Origin: Mycolicibacterium chlorophenolicum
Lineage (GTDB): Bacteria; Actinomycetota; Actinomycetes; Mycobacteriales; Mycobacteriaceae
Length of the DNA: 64,000 nt
Direction of reading: 5' to 3'
NCBI RefSeq assembly: GCF_001044235.1
Contig: NZ_JYNL01000069.1
Location: forward strand, 861,784-925,783
The position numbers and the translations under genes were made by a program. The notes beneath the pieces were generated by a model, which saw nothing but the letters and a program-made list of their open reading frames with translations, had not been told where the DNA came from and made no database searches. This document shows positions 38,601-46,794 of the stretch, piece after piece; positions within the stretch are counted from its first letter, which is position 1; every line of letters starts with the position of its first letter.

Positions 38601-41600
38601 GACCTCGGTCCGCGCTATCAACCTTCCTTCGAAGGTGATCACACCGATCGATCGCCACTCCGCGTCGAACCCCTGGGTGGATGACCCCGTGGTGACCGTG
38701 GTGATGACGGCCGCAGAATCGACGAGTCGATGGACCGCCTCCACGTACATCTCGATGCCGGGCGTATCCCGTGCCGATTCCCGCACGTAGGCCTTCATGT
38801 CCTCCGGCGCGGACGTCACGCCCGACCGATGGTCGACGCCTACGAAATCAGCGGTGATAGGCCAGGTTCCGTGGATCTTCAGAAAGGCGCAGCCCTCGAC
38901 GACGATCATCCAGGCGTCTGCATGCCCGCGCGCCTCGCCGGCGGCGTAGCGGGCGTCGAGCTCGGCGAATGCGGCATCGCGGTCATCGAGGTCGAAGAGG
39001 ATGCGGGCCGTCATCCGATTCTCGCCATTGATTTCCACCACGCCGAGCATCTCGGTGCGGAACGCCTCGGGTCGCTGATCTCTCCCCGCCAGGCGGATGC
39101 GCACCAGCGCGAGCCGCTGTCCACGAACCGCCATCACGGTCGACGCCGCGGTCTGGGTACCGAGTTCCGCGGTCGCCCGCATGTCCGCGACTTTCGCGTC
39201 ACGCCCTCGCCGCACTCCTGCGTTCACGGTGCGCCGGCGATCGTCGGCGAACAGATCATCGTCAAGGAGCTCGGCCATCGAGACCCAATCACGGGCCGCA
39301 AAGCATTGCTGGAATCGAGCGTCGACTCGACTGGCCGCGTTGTCGAGTCGCAGGCTCGGCCGGCAACCGTCGAACCGTGCGTGCCGACTGTCGAGTTCGA
39401 CCAGCGCGGCCTCGAGGTCTTCGACGTCGAACCACACCTGCAGTGCGACCCGGCCCTCGTCATCGAGTCCGACCACCTGGAGGGCCGCGTCCTGTGGTGC
39501 GCCGGGGTCCGCCTCGCCGGCACCCATCGTCAGCTTCACAAGCGCAAGTCGGTCACCTCGGGCCGCGAGGGCGATCCCCCTGAAGTGGGTGAGCCCCAGG
39601 TCGAGATAGCGACTCATCTCACGTTGCCACCCCTCGAACGAGAGGCGCACAGGCGGGAAACCGACGATCGTCCGGCGACTCTCGAGCTCGACCTCGGGGG
39701 CCATCAGTGCCTCGACCTCGAGCCAGGCCTGACGACCGACGGCGTCGACGATCCGTCGCCCCGCCCGCACACAGGCGTTCTCGGGCTCGACATCCGCCGC
39801 CTCGCTGGGTGCGGGGGTATCCGCTGTCGTTCGTCCCCCCTGCAACCTCCGTGCCTTCTCCGCCAGCGCTGCAGCGCCTTTCGACTCGTACAGCGCTGCT
39901 GCGCGGTCTGCGGCCGCCCACGACCCCACCGCATCACCCGCGATTCCGAGCACGACGGCGAGCGCCAAGCAGGCATCACCGTGATCGACGAGCGCGTCGG
40001 TGGAGCCCGCGATCGCCACCGCCTCCTCGGCCATCTGCCGTGCAGCGTCGTGCGCACCACCCCGGGCCAGCAGCTGCGCCCGCACCGTCCGCCACGAAAT
40101 CGACGCCTTCAGCGCGTGACCGGCGAGACGCTCACTCTCCGAACACAGTTCGTCGGCCTCGGCATCCTTGTCCAGAGCCAGGCACGCTCGCGCCAGCAGC
40201 GCGGCGGTCTCCGCCGTGTCGGCGTCCAAGCCCATCCGACGGAAGCCGTGATAAGCCCGCCGCAGATGTTGCTCTGCGGCGGCAGGTTCGTCGGCGACGA
40301 GCTCGATGATCCCCGCGAATTGCTCCACCTCCAGGAGCGCGTGCCGCATGCCCAACTCGGACAGCGACCGCCTCGCCGAGTCGACCAATTGCCGCCCGGC
40401 ATCAGCGCGGCCGCGGAACGCGTCCAGAACCGCCTGGCAGCGTGTCGATGTCGCCTCCACGATCGGAGAGCCAGTCGTGATCCTCAGCAGGCGGACGACG
40501 TCCAGGCAGCGGCCGCCGGCGCGCGGCACCGGGTTCGGCCCCCACAGTGCCGCGAGTGGCGCGTTGGCGAGCACCGCGTTCACGCGGCGGTTATCCCGTG
40601 CCCGTCGCGCCGCCGTCAGCGCCTGGTCCAGCGCCGCCTCGCAGTCTCCGATGCGGCCCAGCCGCGCGAGACATCCGGCGCGCACAGTGTGCGCCTTCGC
40701 CTCCCCTGCAGCATCGTTCAACGCGGCGAGTGTCCCGGCGGCCTCACCGACCGACAACTCGATCTCGTCCAGTCGCTCGAGATGAGTGAGCGCCGAGAGT
40801 TGACCATCGAAGCACACGCCCCACGCCGCGAGCCGTCCGGAATCGCCTGCTGCCCTGCGCAAGTGCGCGACCGCACCCACGGCGGCGGTGACGTCACCCG
40901 CTGCGAGCAGCGCTTCGCAGCGCGCAATCAACAACTCGCCCTGCAGTTGGTCGCGGTCCTCCAGGTCGTCGTCGAGTTCCTCGAGTGCGTGGAGCGCCCT
41001 GTCGTAGAGGTTCGCCGCACCCTCGTAGGCCAGCCGCGCCATCGCCTGGTCCGCGGCCCGCCGGCAGTAGTCGACAGCCTTGGCGGCGTTGCCGGCCCAC
41101 GCACACTCGAAGTAGTGATAGGCCAGCTCGGCCAGCAGATCGTCGGCGCCCGGCTCGGATTCCAGCGCCGCTGCGATCCGCTGGTGCAGCCGCATCCGTC
41201 GAACCGACGCGAGCTCGGCGAGCAGCGACTGCCGCACCAGGGCGTGATTGAAACGGTATCGTCCACCGGGCTCCTCGACCACGATGCCGGCCTTGCACGC
41301 CTCGTCGAACGCATCGACGAGATCCTGGTCGAGCACCCGCTCGACCAGGTCGACGGCAAACCGGCTGCCCACGACAGCCGCTGCACCGAGTGCCTTGTTG
41401 GTCTCAGCCGTCAAACGAGACAGCCTGCGGGTCACGGCTTCTCGGACGCCCTGCGGCAGAGTGCTCGGATCCCAACGACCACCGCTCTCGTCCACGTGCC
41501 GTAGCGCCTCGATGAGGAAGAAGGGATTGCCGCCGGTCACCGAGGCCAGCGCCCGGGCCAGATCCTCGTCGTCATAGCCGGCTGCCGCCAGGTACGCCGT

Positions 41601-43619
41601 GACATCGTTGCGCTCGAGACCCCCGAGCTGCAGCCTGCTGGCGATGCCGTCGCGGTTCAGATCGGCCAGCATCGCCGCCAGCGGGTGCGACCGATCCAGA
41701 TCGGTGCTGCGGTACGTCCCGATGATCTGCACGCGGGCGTGCTCGCCGAAACGGAGCAGATGCCGCAGCAGCAAGAGCGTCGGTTTGGCCGCCCAGTGGA
41801 GATCGTCGAGAACGAGAATCACAGGCGTGCTCGCAGACACGGCCCCCATCACGGCGACCACCGCGTCGAAGAGCGCGTAGCGTTCGGTGTCAGGATCAGC
41901 GCGCGGCGGCGCCGCCAGCTCGGGCAGGATGTCGGGTAGATCCGGCACCAGTAGCAGCAGCGCCTCGATTCCACGCAGCCCGCGCAGTCGCTCGGAACCC
42001 ATGCGCGGCAGCAGGGATCGCAGCGCCTCGGCGAACGGCTGATACGGCGCGCCGAGATCCTCATCGCACCGGCCGTACAGCACGACGGCGCCCTGCTCGT
42101 ATCCCCGCCGCGACCACTCCCCTGCCAACCGCGTCTTACCGACGCCGGGCTCGCCTGAGATCAGTACCGCCCGCGCTCCGGCATCGAGCGTCGTGCGCCA
42201 TCCGGCGAGCAGCAGCTCCAGCTCGCCGGCCCGGCCGACGAACGGACCGGAACCGGCCAGCACGACGGGCAGGGCCGGCCGTTCGATGGACGCATCGACC
42301 GTGTGCGAACCGGATTCATCGGAAGTGTCCAGCCGCAGCTCGAATACGCGCTCCGGACGCGGGAGGTTCTTCAGCTGCCGTGTGCCGAGATCGGCCAGCT
42401 CGACGTCGTCGGCCAGCGAATCGATGACCAGTTCAGCCGTCGCGCCCGAGCACAGGATCTGGCCGCCCAGTGCGAGTGAACGCAGCCGCGCCGCGCGGTT
42501 GACCGCGCGGCCGAAGTAGTCACCGTCGCGGAACTCGACCTCGCCGGTGTGCAGAGCAATCCGAATCCGCATCGGATCCGCGAGCGCCCACGGTTCGCGC
42601 CGGATGGCTTCCTGCAGTTCGACGGCGGCCGCAGCCGCCCCCGACGGGCGGTCGAACACCGAGAACGTCGCGTCGCCTTCGCCACGGGTCTTGATGAGCC
42701 GCCCGCCGCGCGAGGTGACCACGTGCCCGACGATCTCGTCGTGACGCGCCAGCGCCACCGCCATGGCACCGGAATCCTGTTCCCACGCCGCCGTTGAGCC
42801 CTCGATGTCGGTGAGCAGAAAGGTGACTGCACGCATGACGGACGAAACATTCTGGTAGACAGGCAGTTCGAGCGAATCGTCTTGGACGACGATCTTGGAC
42901 TCCAGCCGGCGGAGCTCCGGTCCGGGATCGACACCCAACTCGTCGGCAAGCAGCGCGCGGACCCGCTGATACGCAGCAAGTGCTTCGCCTTGCCGACCGG
43001 CTCGGTAGAGGGCCAGCATCAGCTGTCCCCACCGCCGCTCGCGTAGCGGAGCCTCGGCGATCGCGGCTTCGAGTTCGCCGATGAGCTCAGCGGCACGGCC
43101 CGTCGCCAGCAGCGCGTCGGCGCGGTCCTCGACCAGGGCGGCGTGCCCTTCGGTCCAGCGGGTCCGCTCCGCGCTGCCGCGCCGGCTGTCGGGCAGCTCC
43201 GGCGCGCCACGCCACAGTCTGAGCGCCTCGTCGAAGCAGGCCACCGCGTGACCGACATCCCCGGCGGCCATCGCCTCACGACCCCGTGCAGCGGCCGTTC
43301 CGTAGCGGACCGCGTCGATGTCGGGCGTGTTGACGGTCCATCCCATCCCCTGGGTGAGCACGAAGCCGTCACCCAGCGCGCGACGCAGCGCAGAGATGTG
43401 CGTTTGCAGAGCTTTCGCGGCGGTGCGCGGCGGATCCATCCCCCACAGCAGTTCGACGAGCGTGTCCCCGGGAACGACAGCACCGCCGTACAACCCGAGC
43501 ATCGTCAAGACGGCCCGTGGCTTGGCGCCCGGGATCGCGACCGGAAGACCGAACTGCCGGACGTGCAGAGGGCCCAGAACCCCCAGTTCCACCGAAGAAA
43601 GGCTACTCACGCTCACCAC
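35694..43619 (-). CDS. 2641-residue SARP/BTAD, nucleotidyl cyclase and STAND ATPase protein with about ten NTF2/SnoaL-like units
   Basis: Order of parts: OmpR/SARP-type winged helix (about 11-97); bacterial transcriptional activation domain (98-245); class III cyclase (262-432) with metal aspartates Asp271 (LLTDIEGST) and Asp316 (GEGDATFS) and transition-state residues Asn374 and Arg378; STAND/AAA ATPase with Walker A GEPGVGKT (489-496) and Walker B LVLDDLHW (602-609); helical TPR-like region (about 830-1265); then repeats to the end. The first three blocks suggest DNA binding plus cyclic-nucleotide production controlled by an ATPase switch. The repeated tail, of the fold class that includes ketosteroid isomerase, may sense ligands. 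Starts are ambiguous (GTG at 43619, 43616 and 43610). No KstR site is seen in front. Its direct target is unknown. Confidence 0.9.
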   Translation of the reverse strand: MVSVSSLSSVELGVLGPLHVRQFGLPVAIPGAKPRAVLTMLGLYGGAVVPGDTLVELLWGMDPPRTAAKALQTHISALRRALGDGFVLTQGMGWTVNTPDIDAVRYGTAAARGREAMAAGDVGHAVACFDEALRLWRGAPELPDSRRGSAERTRWTEGHAALVEDRADALLATGRAAELIGELEAAIAEAPLRERRWGQLMLALYRAGRQGEALAAYQRVRALLADELGVDPGPELRRLESKIVVQDDSLELPVYQNVSSVMRAVTFLLTDIEGSTAAWEQDSGAMAVALARHDEIVGHVVTSRGGRLIKTRGEGDATFSVFDRPSGAAAAAVELQEAIRREPWALADPMRIRIALHTGEVEFRDGDYFGRAVNRAARLRSLALGGQILCSGATAELVIDSLADDVELADLGTRQLKNLPRPERVFELRLDTSDESGSHTVDASIERPALPVVLAGSGPFVGRAGELELLLAGWRTTLDAGARAVLISGEPGVGKTRLAGEWSRRGYEQGAVVLYGRCDEDLGAPYQPFAEALRSLLPRMGSERLRGLRGIEALLLLVPDLPDILPELAAPPRADPDTERYALFDAVVAVMGAVSASTPVILVLDDLHWAAKPTLLLLRHLLRFGEHARVQIIGTYRSTDLDRSHPLAAMLADLNRDGIASRLQLGGLERNDVTAYLAAAGYDDEDLARALASVTGGNPFFLIEALRHVDESGGRWDPSTLPQGVREAVTRRLSRLTAETNKALGAAAVVGSRFAVDLVERVLDQDLVDAFDEACKAGIVVEEPGGRYRFNHALVRQSLLAELASVRRMRLHQRIAAALESEPGADDLLAELAYHYFECAWAGNAAKAVDYCRRAADQAMARLAYEGAANLYDRALHALEELDDDLEDRDQLQGELLIARCEALLAAGDVTAAVGAVAHLRRAAGDSGRLAAWGVCFDGQLSALTHLERLDEIELSVGEAAGTLAALNDAAGEAKAHTVRAGCLARLGRIGDCEAALDQALTAARRARDNRRVNAVLANAPLAALWGPNPVPRAGGRCLDVVRLLRITTGSPIVEATSTRCQAVLDAFRGRADAGRQLVDSARRSLSELGMRHALLEVEQFAGIIELVADEPAAAEQHLRRAYHGFRRMGLDADTAETAALLARACLALDKDAEADELCSESERLAGHALKASISWRTVRAQLLARGGAHDAARQMAEEAVAIAGSTDALVDHGDACLALAVVLGIAGDAVGSWAAADRAAALYESKGAAALAEKARRLQGGRTTADTPAPSEAADVEPENACVRAGRRIVDAVGRQAWLEVEALMAPEVELESRRTIVGFPPVRLSFEGWQREMSRYLDLGLTHFRGIALAARGDRLALVKLTMGAGEADPGAPQDAALQVVGLDDEGRVALQVWFDVEDLEAALVELDSRHARFDGCRPSLRLDNAASRVDARFQQCFAARDWVSMAELLDDDLFADDRRRTVNAGVRRGRDAKVADMRATAELGTQTAASTVMAVRGQRLALVRIRLAGRDQRPEAFRTEMLGVVEINGENRMTARILFDLDDRDAAFAELDARYAAGEARGHADAWMIVVEGCAFLKIHGTWPITADFVGVDHRSGVTSAPEDMKAYVRESARDTPGIEMYVEAVHRLVDSAAVITTVTTGSSTQGFDAEWRSIGVITFEGRLIARTEVFDVADVDAALARFDELTRPQRLLENEATRCYERFNACIVTGDREGLAAILADDFVADDARRVVGSGRVGRDTAIDHVRVLADLGVTEATSTILATRGNRLALMRSRFGGRDVRPDAFSIEVLHLAEVGAVDQMTGFVAFDGGDLGAAIAELDARYLAGEAAPFAHAWSVIADAYAAFNRREVAPTSPGWSNVDHRRGAAFAAGDMTAYLSAAWADSPDTRIYIDAVHRLTGTGAVVTHAAQGMSNTGFEAQWRDVNMLTVDGDLITRSELFDADDLDTAIGRFDELNRGTLLLRSETSRWAERFRHSFSVRDWQAIGAMLADGFTLDDRRRTVNAGIQHGRDAEIRDLQIAADVGFDDLAWVEIATRGNHLALLRVEWFDSRQPGETFRAVWLGIAERDTDGRLSALVMFDPDDFDAAIAELDMRYLSGEAAPFAQTFSAVAQGFAALCRREVPPTTAHFVDVDHRSGAGIRSGDLKAYLAVALQDTKDNRLYVEAVHRLSEVGAVITHVAKSFSPEGLGLEWRIVDVLTVEDNLLDRCEMFDEDDLDTALARFDELSGATPRLDNAAVRGAQRFARFGAEDWDLLADTFAGDFTQDDRRRVVGAGIRHGRAAELDDLRAFTEIGLTNVAFTFLGTRGQRLALARSSVWGGDARPVGVHTDMLTVTEVDAGGRISALVIFDPDDLDAAVSELDARYMAGEGAPYANIWSLVTRTYAAFNRHELSETTPDWVNLDHRLGVGSAAGDMNTYVSAIWAVAPDVSTRIEAVHRLSSRGAVFTHTERGTSQDGFAAEWREVALLTFDGDAINRCELFDERDLDAAVALFDDLDRQHAGEGNSATRMNAHLAEVFNRRDEAGYLDSCAPGARFDDRRRGMTYEGPIDATFAHALLSEAASSWRLEIETVAIRGDNLALGRYVFRDTAEPDLPVAIETLCLVELDTDHLMTRAVLFDVDDSADALAELDARYRDG
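35697..39779 (-). repeat. Coding repeat: alternating A/B NTF2-like units of the giant protein
   Basis: Residues 1281-2641 consist of about ten units of 120-140 residues. Type A units (roughly 1281-1414, 1424-1560, 1697-1832, 1968-2103, 2239-2372, 2508-2641) contain DDRRR, then RG-x-LAL, and end in FDxDDLDAAxAELDARY. Type B units (roughly 1566-1688, 1837-1960, 2107-2230, 2377-2500) contain VDHRxG, EAVHRL, a GFxAEWR-like stretch and end in LFDxDDLDxAxxRFDEL. The order is A-(A-B)x4-A, with the first and last units most worn. Confidence 0.85.
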
Positions 43620-43676
43620 GTTGGTGGGGCGTATTCAGCGGCCGGTCAAGGTCCGGTAAAGGCAGAGAGGATTCTG

Positions 43677-43726
43677 GTGTGCGTCCAGATCGCGATATCG
43701 GGTCTGCGCACGATCTGTGCGCACAC
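43677..43726. repeat. 50-bp palindromic repeat, copy 2
   Basis: This is the second copy of the palindrome at 35631. Here both arm blocks pair perfectly: GTGTGCG with CGCACAC and CAGATCG with CGATCTG, around an 18-base loop with two mismatched positions between the blocks. It sits just upstream of the giant gene and just downstream of the cyp142 stop. The equality extends to CTG before and TAG after the 50 bp. Confidence 0.8.
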
Positions 43727-43730
43727 TAGA

Positions 43731-44942
43731 TCAGCCGAGCACCTTCGCGGTCGGGGTGAACACCACCGGCATCGACTCCAGGCCGCTGACGAAGTTCGCC
43801 GGGCGCAGCGGCAGCATGTTCTCGTCGGCCAGCCGCAGATCGGGAAGCCGGGTCAGCACCTTGGTCATCATGATCTTCAGCTCGAGCCGGGCCAGCTGAT
43901 TGCCCAGGCAGAAGTGCGTGCCGAAGCCGAAAGCCAAGTGGCTGTTCGGGTTCCGGTCGATGCGGAAGTTCTGCGGGTCACCGAACACCGACTCGTCGAA
44001 GTTGGCCGCCTCGAACATCAGCATGATCTTCTCGCCGGCCGTCAGCGACGTGCCGTGGAATTCGGAGTCGGCGGTCAGCGTGCGGCACATGTTCTTCACC
44101 GGCGACGTCCAGCGCAGCATCTCCTCGATGGCGCCGGGCAGCAACTCGACATCGGCCGCCAGTCGCTGCCACTGATCCTGATGCCGCAGCACCTGCTCGG
44201 TGCCGCCCGACAGCGTGTGCCGGGTGGTCTCGTCGCCGCCGATGAGGATCAGCAGCGTCTCGAACACGATCTCGTCGTCGGACATCTTCTGGCCCTCGAC
44301 CTCGGCGTTGACCAGCACCGAGAACAGGTCGTCGGTCGGGTTGGCGCGACGGTCGGCGATCACCTCCATCGTGAAGGCGGTGTACGCGGCGAAGGTGTCC
44401 ATCAGCTTCTGGATCGTCTGCTCGTCGACCGTGGAGGACAGCCCGCACACCAGGTCGTCGGACCACTCGAGCAGCTTGTCGCGCTCCTCGGGCAGTACGC
44501 CGAGCATGTCGCCGATGACGGCCATCGGCAGCGGCGCCGCGATGTCGCGGACGAAGTCGGCCTCTCCGCGCTCACACACCCCGTCGATCAGCGCGTCGCA
44601 CAGCCGCTCGATCGACGGCACCTTGTCCATCACCCGTTTGCGGGTGAACCCGGAGTTCACCAGCTTGCGGCGCAGGATGTGCGACGGGTCGTCCATGTCG
44701 ATCATGTACGGCATGCCGGGCTGGTCGGGTCGGATCCCGCCCGTGCTGGAGAACAACTCGGGGTTGCGCTCGGCGTCGAGCACCGCCTGATAGGTCGTCG
44801 CGGCCGCCAGCCCGTTGCGATCCCGGAACACCGGTTGGTTGGCGCGCATCCACGCGTAGGCCTCCCGCGCCGCGCGGCCGTCGGCGTAGAAGTTGCCGTC
44901 GGCGAGGTCGACGTCGGGCTTGGCGGGGGCAATGGCGGTCAC
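43731..44942 (-). CDS. cyp142: Cyp142, cholesterol 26(27)-hydroxylase P450
   Basis: The 403-residue P450 matches Rv3518c. The oxygen-activation motif is GGDETTRH, the EMLRW region follows, and the heme ligand is Cys345 in FGFGTHFCLG. Cyp142 oxidises the terminal side-chain carbon of cholest-4-en-3-one to the carboxylic acid, opening the pathway that FadD19 continues. It starts at GTG 44942 within the end of the Rv3519-like gene (4-bp overlap). The open frame upstream of that point is the shadow of the neighbour. Confidence 0.96.
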   Translation of the reverse strand: MTAIAPAKPDVDLADGNFYADGRAAREAYAWMRANQPVFRDRNGLAAATTYQAVLDAERNPELFSSTGGIRPDQPGMPYMIDMDDPSHILRRKLVNSGFTRKRVMDKVPSIERLCDALIDGVCERGEADFVRDIAAPLPMAVIGDMLGVLPEERDKLLEWSDDLVCGLSSTVDEQTIQKLMDTFAAYTAFTMEVIADRRANPTDDLFSVLVNAEVEGQKMSDDEIVFETLLILIGGDETTRHTLSGGTEQVLRHQDQWQRLAADVELLPGAIEEMLRWTSPVKNMCRTLTADSEFHGTSLTAGEKIMLMFEAANFDESVFGDPQNFRIDRNPNSHLAFGFGTHFCLGNQLARLELKIMMTKVLTRLPDLRLADENMLPLRPANFVSGLESMPVVFTPTAKVLG

Positions 44943-45661
44943 ACGATCTCCTTGGCGTCGCCGAATGTCATGTCCACGTTGGCAGCCGAACTCGACACCA
45001 GGGCGCGTTTCGGCAACCCGAGTGCGGCAAGCTCCGCGGCATAGGGATGGTCGCCGAGGCGGACGTCCACCCCACCTGGCCGGTACCGCACGCCCGTCAT
45101 CCGCATCTCCCCCGGCGTCTCCCGGACCACGCCATCGGCGTACGAGTACGTCGAATGCACCTGCGGGCGCGACGTGAACGCCGCCGGCACGGGCAGGCCG
45201 GGCTTGAAATCCATGCCGACCGCCAACTGCCCGTCGATGTGCACGTCGAACCCGAACGTGCGCCCCGCCCGAATGGTGAAGTCCGCCATCACCTTCGGGT
45301 AGCCCCAGATGGTGCGGCCCGCCTCGAGGGTGAACGCCTGGTCGACGGGGAGGTGGTGGACGAACGCGCCTGCCGCCTGCAGCGCGGAGAGCCCTGCTGC
45401 CTGCGAGCCCGGCGGGTTGACCATCACGTTGGTGCCGTACTCCCAGTACTGGCCGAGATCCGTGTCCTCGTAGCGCATCAGCATGAGAACGACGAGCGCC
45501 CGGCGGTGACCCCGGCCGAAGCGGCACACCCGCAGTCCGCTGTAGTCGATCATCCGCTGCGCGGCGTCGGCGTCGACGACGAACATCGCGGTGTGCTGGT
45601 GCGCGGTGCGCACGCGCACCGGCATGGTCAGCACGGTTCCGGCGATGGTGTGTTGAGTCAC
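44939..45661 (-). CDS. Acetoacetate decarboxylase-fold protein (Rv3519-like)
   Basis: The 240-residue protein resembles Rv3519 and the acetoacetate decarboxylase fold (segments EYGTNVMVNPPG and IWGYPKVMADF). The catalytic Schiff-base lysine of true decarboxylases cannot be placed with confidence, apart from the lysine in GYPKV. It is the first gene of the cyp142 operon and starts at GTG 45661, ten bases from a perfect KstR palindrome. TAGATT four bases before the GTG may be a -10 element. Function is unknown. Confidence 0.8.
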   Translation of the reverse strand: MTQHTIAGTVLTMPVRVRTAHQHTAMFVVDADAAQRMIDYSGLRVCRFGRGHRRALVVLMLMRYEDTDLGQYWEYGTNVMVNPPGSQAAGLSALQAAGAFVHHLPVDQAFTLEAGRTIWGYPKVMADFTIRAGRTFGFDVHIDGQLAVGMDFKPGLPVPAAFTSRPQVHSTYSYADGVVRETPGEMRMTGVRYRPGGVDVRLGDHPYAAELAALGLPKRALVSSSAANVDMTFGDAKEIV

Positions 45662-45671
45662 ACCGTCAATC

Positions 45672-45685
45672 TAGAACGTGTTCTA
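45672..45685. promoter_or_regulatory. Perfect KstR palindrome of the cyp142 operon
   Basis: TAGAACGTGTTCTA is a perfect match, extended by CTAG on both sides. It lies 10 bp before the Rv3519-like start on the minus strand and 19 bp after the 3' end of the F420-type gene. Confidence 0.85.
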
Positions 45686-45704
45686 GACAGACGGCAAGAA
45701 CTGT

Positions 45705-46736
45705 CTACACCAGCGCGGCGAGATCCCGGATCTGTTCGGTGGACCGGGCGCCGACCACCATCATCGTGACCCCGGCGGCTTCCCACGCCTTGATCTGCTC
45801 CTGCACGTAGGCCAGATCCCCGACGATCGCGGAGTCGTCCACCAGCTCGTCCGGGATGATCTTGGCCGCCTCGTCCTTGCGGTCACTGCGGAACAGCTTC
45901 GTCACGTCGTCGACCACCTCGGCGTACCCCATCCGGCGGTAGACGTCGGCGTGGAAGTTCGTGTCCTCGGCGCCCATGCCGCCCATGTACAGCGCCAGGT
46001 GCGGCTTCATCAGCTCCATGATCGCCGGGCGGTCGTCGGTGACGACGACCTGTGCGGTCGCGCAGATCTCGAACGTCTCCCGCGTGCGGCGCGCCCCGGG
46101 CCGGGCGAAACCCTCGTCGAGCCACTCGTTGTACATGGCCGCGATCCGCGGCGAATAGAAGATCGGCAGCCACCCGTCGCAGATCTCGGCGGCCAGCGCG
46201 ACGTTCTTCGGCCCCTCGGCGCCCAGCATGACCGGGATGTCGGCGCGCAGCGGATGCGTGATCGGCTTCAGGTTCTTGCCCAGACCCGTGGTGCCCTCAC
46301 CGGTCAGCGGCAGCGGATAGTGCGGTCCGTCGCTGTGTACCGGCGCCTGCCGGGCCCACACCTGGCGCAGGATGTCGACGTATTCGCGGGTGCGGGCGAG
46401 CGGCTTCGGGAACTTGGCGCCGTACCACCCCTCGACCACCTGCGGGCCGGAGACGCCCAGACCCAGGATGTGCCGGCCTCCCGACAGGTGGTCCAGCGTC
46501 AGCGCCGCCATCGCACACGCGGTCGGGGTGCGCGCGGAGAGCTGGATGACCGACGTGCCCAGCCGCATCCGCGTGGTCTCTCGTCCCCACCACGCCAGCG
46601 GGGTGTAGGCGTCCGAGCCCCACGCCTCGGCGGTGAACACCGTGTCGAAGCCCGCCTCCTCGGCCGCGGCGACGAGTTCGGCGTGGTTGTCCGGCGGCTG
46701 TGCGCCCCAGTATCCGAGCTGCAATCCCAACTTCAT
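45705..46736 (-). CDS. LLM-class F420-dependent oxidoreductase (Rv3520c-like)
   Basis: The 343-residue luciferase-like protein starts at ATG 46736 with GGAGG eight bases upstream. Family marks include the opening KLGLQLGYWG, FTAEAWGSDAYT, and the segment RHILGLGVSGPQVVEGWYG characteristic of F420-type members. The position and length fit Rv3520c, placed next to the Ltp3/Ltp4 genes. It may reduce a steroid intermediate with F420H2; the substrate is not known. Confidence 0.88.
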   Translation of the reverse strand: MKLGLQLGYWGAQPPDNHAELVAAAEEAGFDTVFTAEAWGSDAYTPLAWWGRETTRMRLGTSVIQLSARTPTACAMAALTLDHLSGGRHILGLGVSGPQVVEGWYGAKFPKPLARTREYVDILRQVWARQAPVHSDGPHYPLPLTGEGTTGLGKNLKPITHPLRADIPVMLGAEGPKNVALAAEICDGWLPIFYSPRIAAMYNEWLDEGFARPGARRTRETFEICATAQVVVTDDRPAIMELMKPHLALYMGGMGAEDTNFHADVYRRMGYAEVVDDVTKLFRSDRKDEAAKIIPDELVDDSAIVGDLAYVQEQIKAWEAAGVTMMVVGARSTEQIRDLAALV

Positions 46737-46771
46737 GCCGTCGCCTCCGCACCTGTTCTTGAAACCATTCT

Positions 46772-46785
46772 TAGAACCTGTTCTA
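46772..46785. promoter_or_regulatory. KstR operator between the Rv3520c- and Rv3521-like genes
   Basis: TAGAACCTGTTCTA fits the KstR pattern fully. It lies 35 bp from the F420-type gene and 9 bp from the DUF35 gene start, in a divergent gap. Confidence 0.85.
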
Positions 46786-46794
46786 CTCGATGCC

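Noticed and set aside
38730..41504. Plus-strand open frame of 924 codons inside the giant gene
   Set aside because: It is antisense to the giant regulator, whose own frame has clear domains and repeats. The antisense translation has no recognisable motifs.
44943..45527. Upstream extension of the cyp142 frame
   Set aside because: This stretch encodes the Rv3519-like protein in another frame. Cyp142 has its normal N terminus from GTG 44942.
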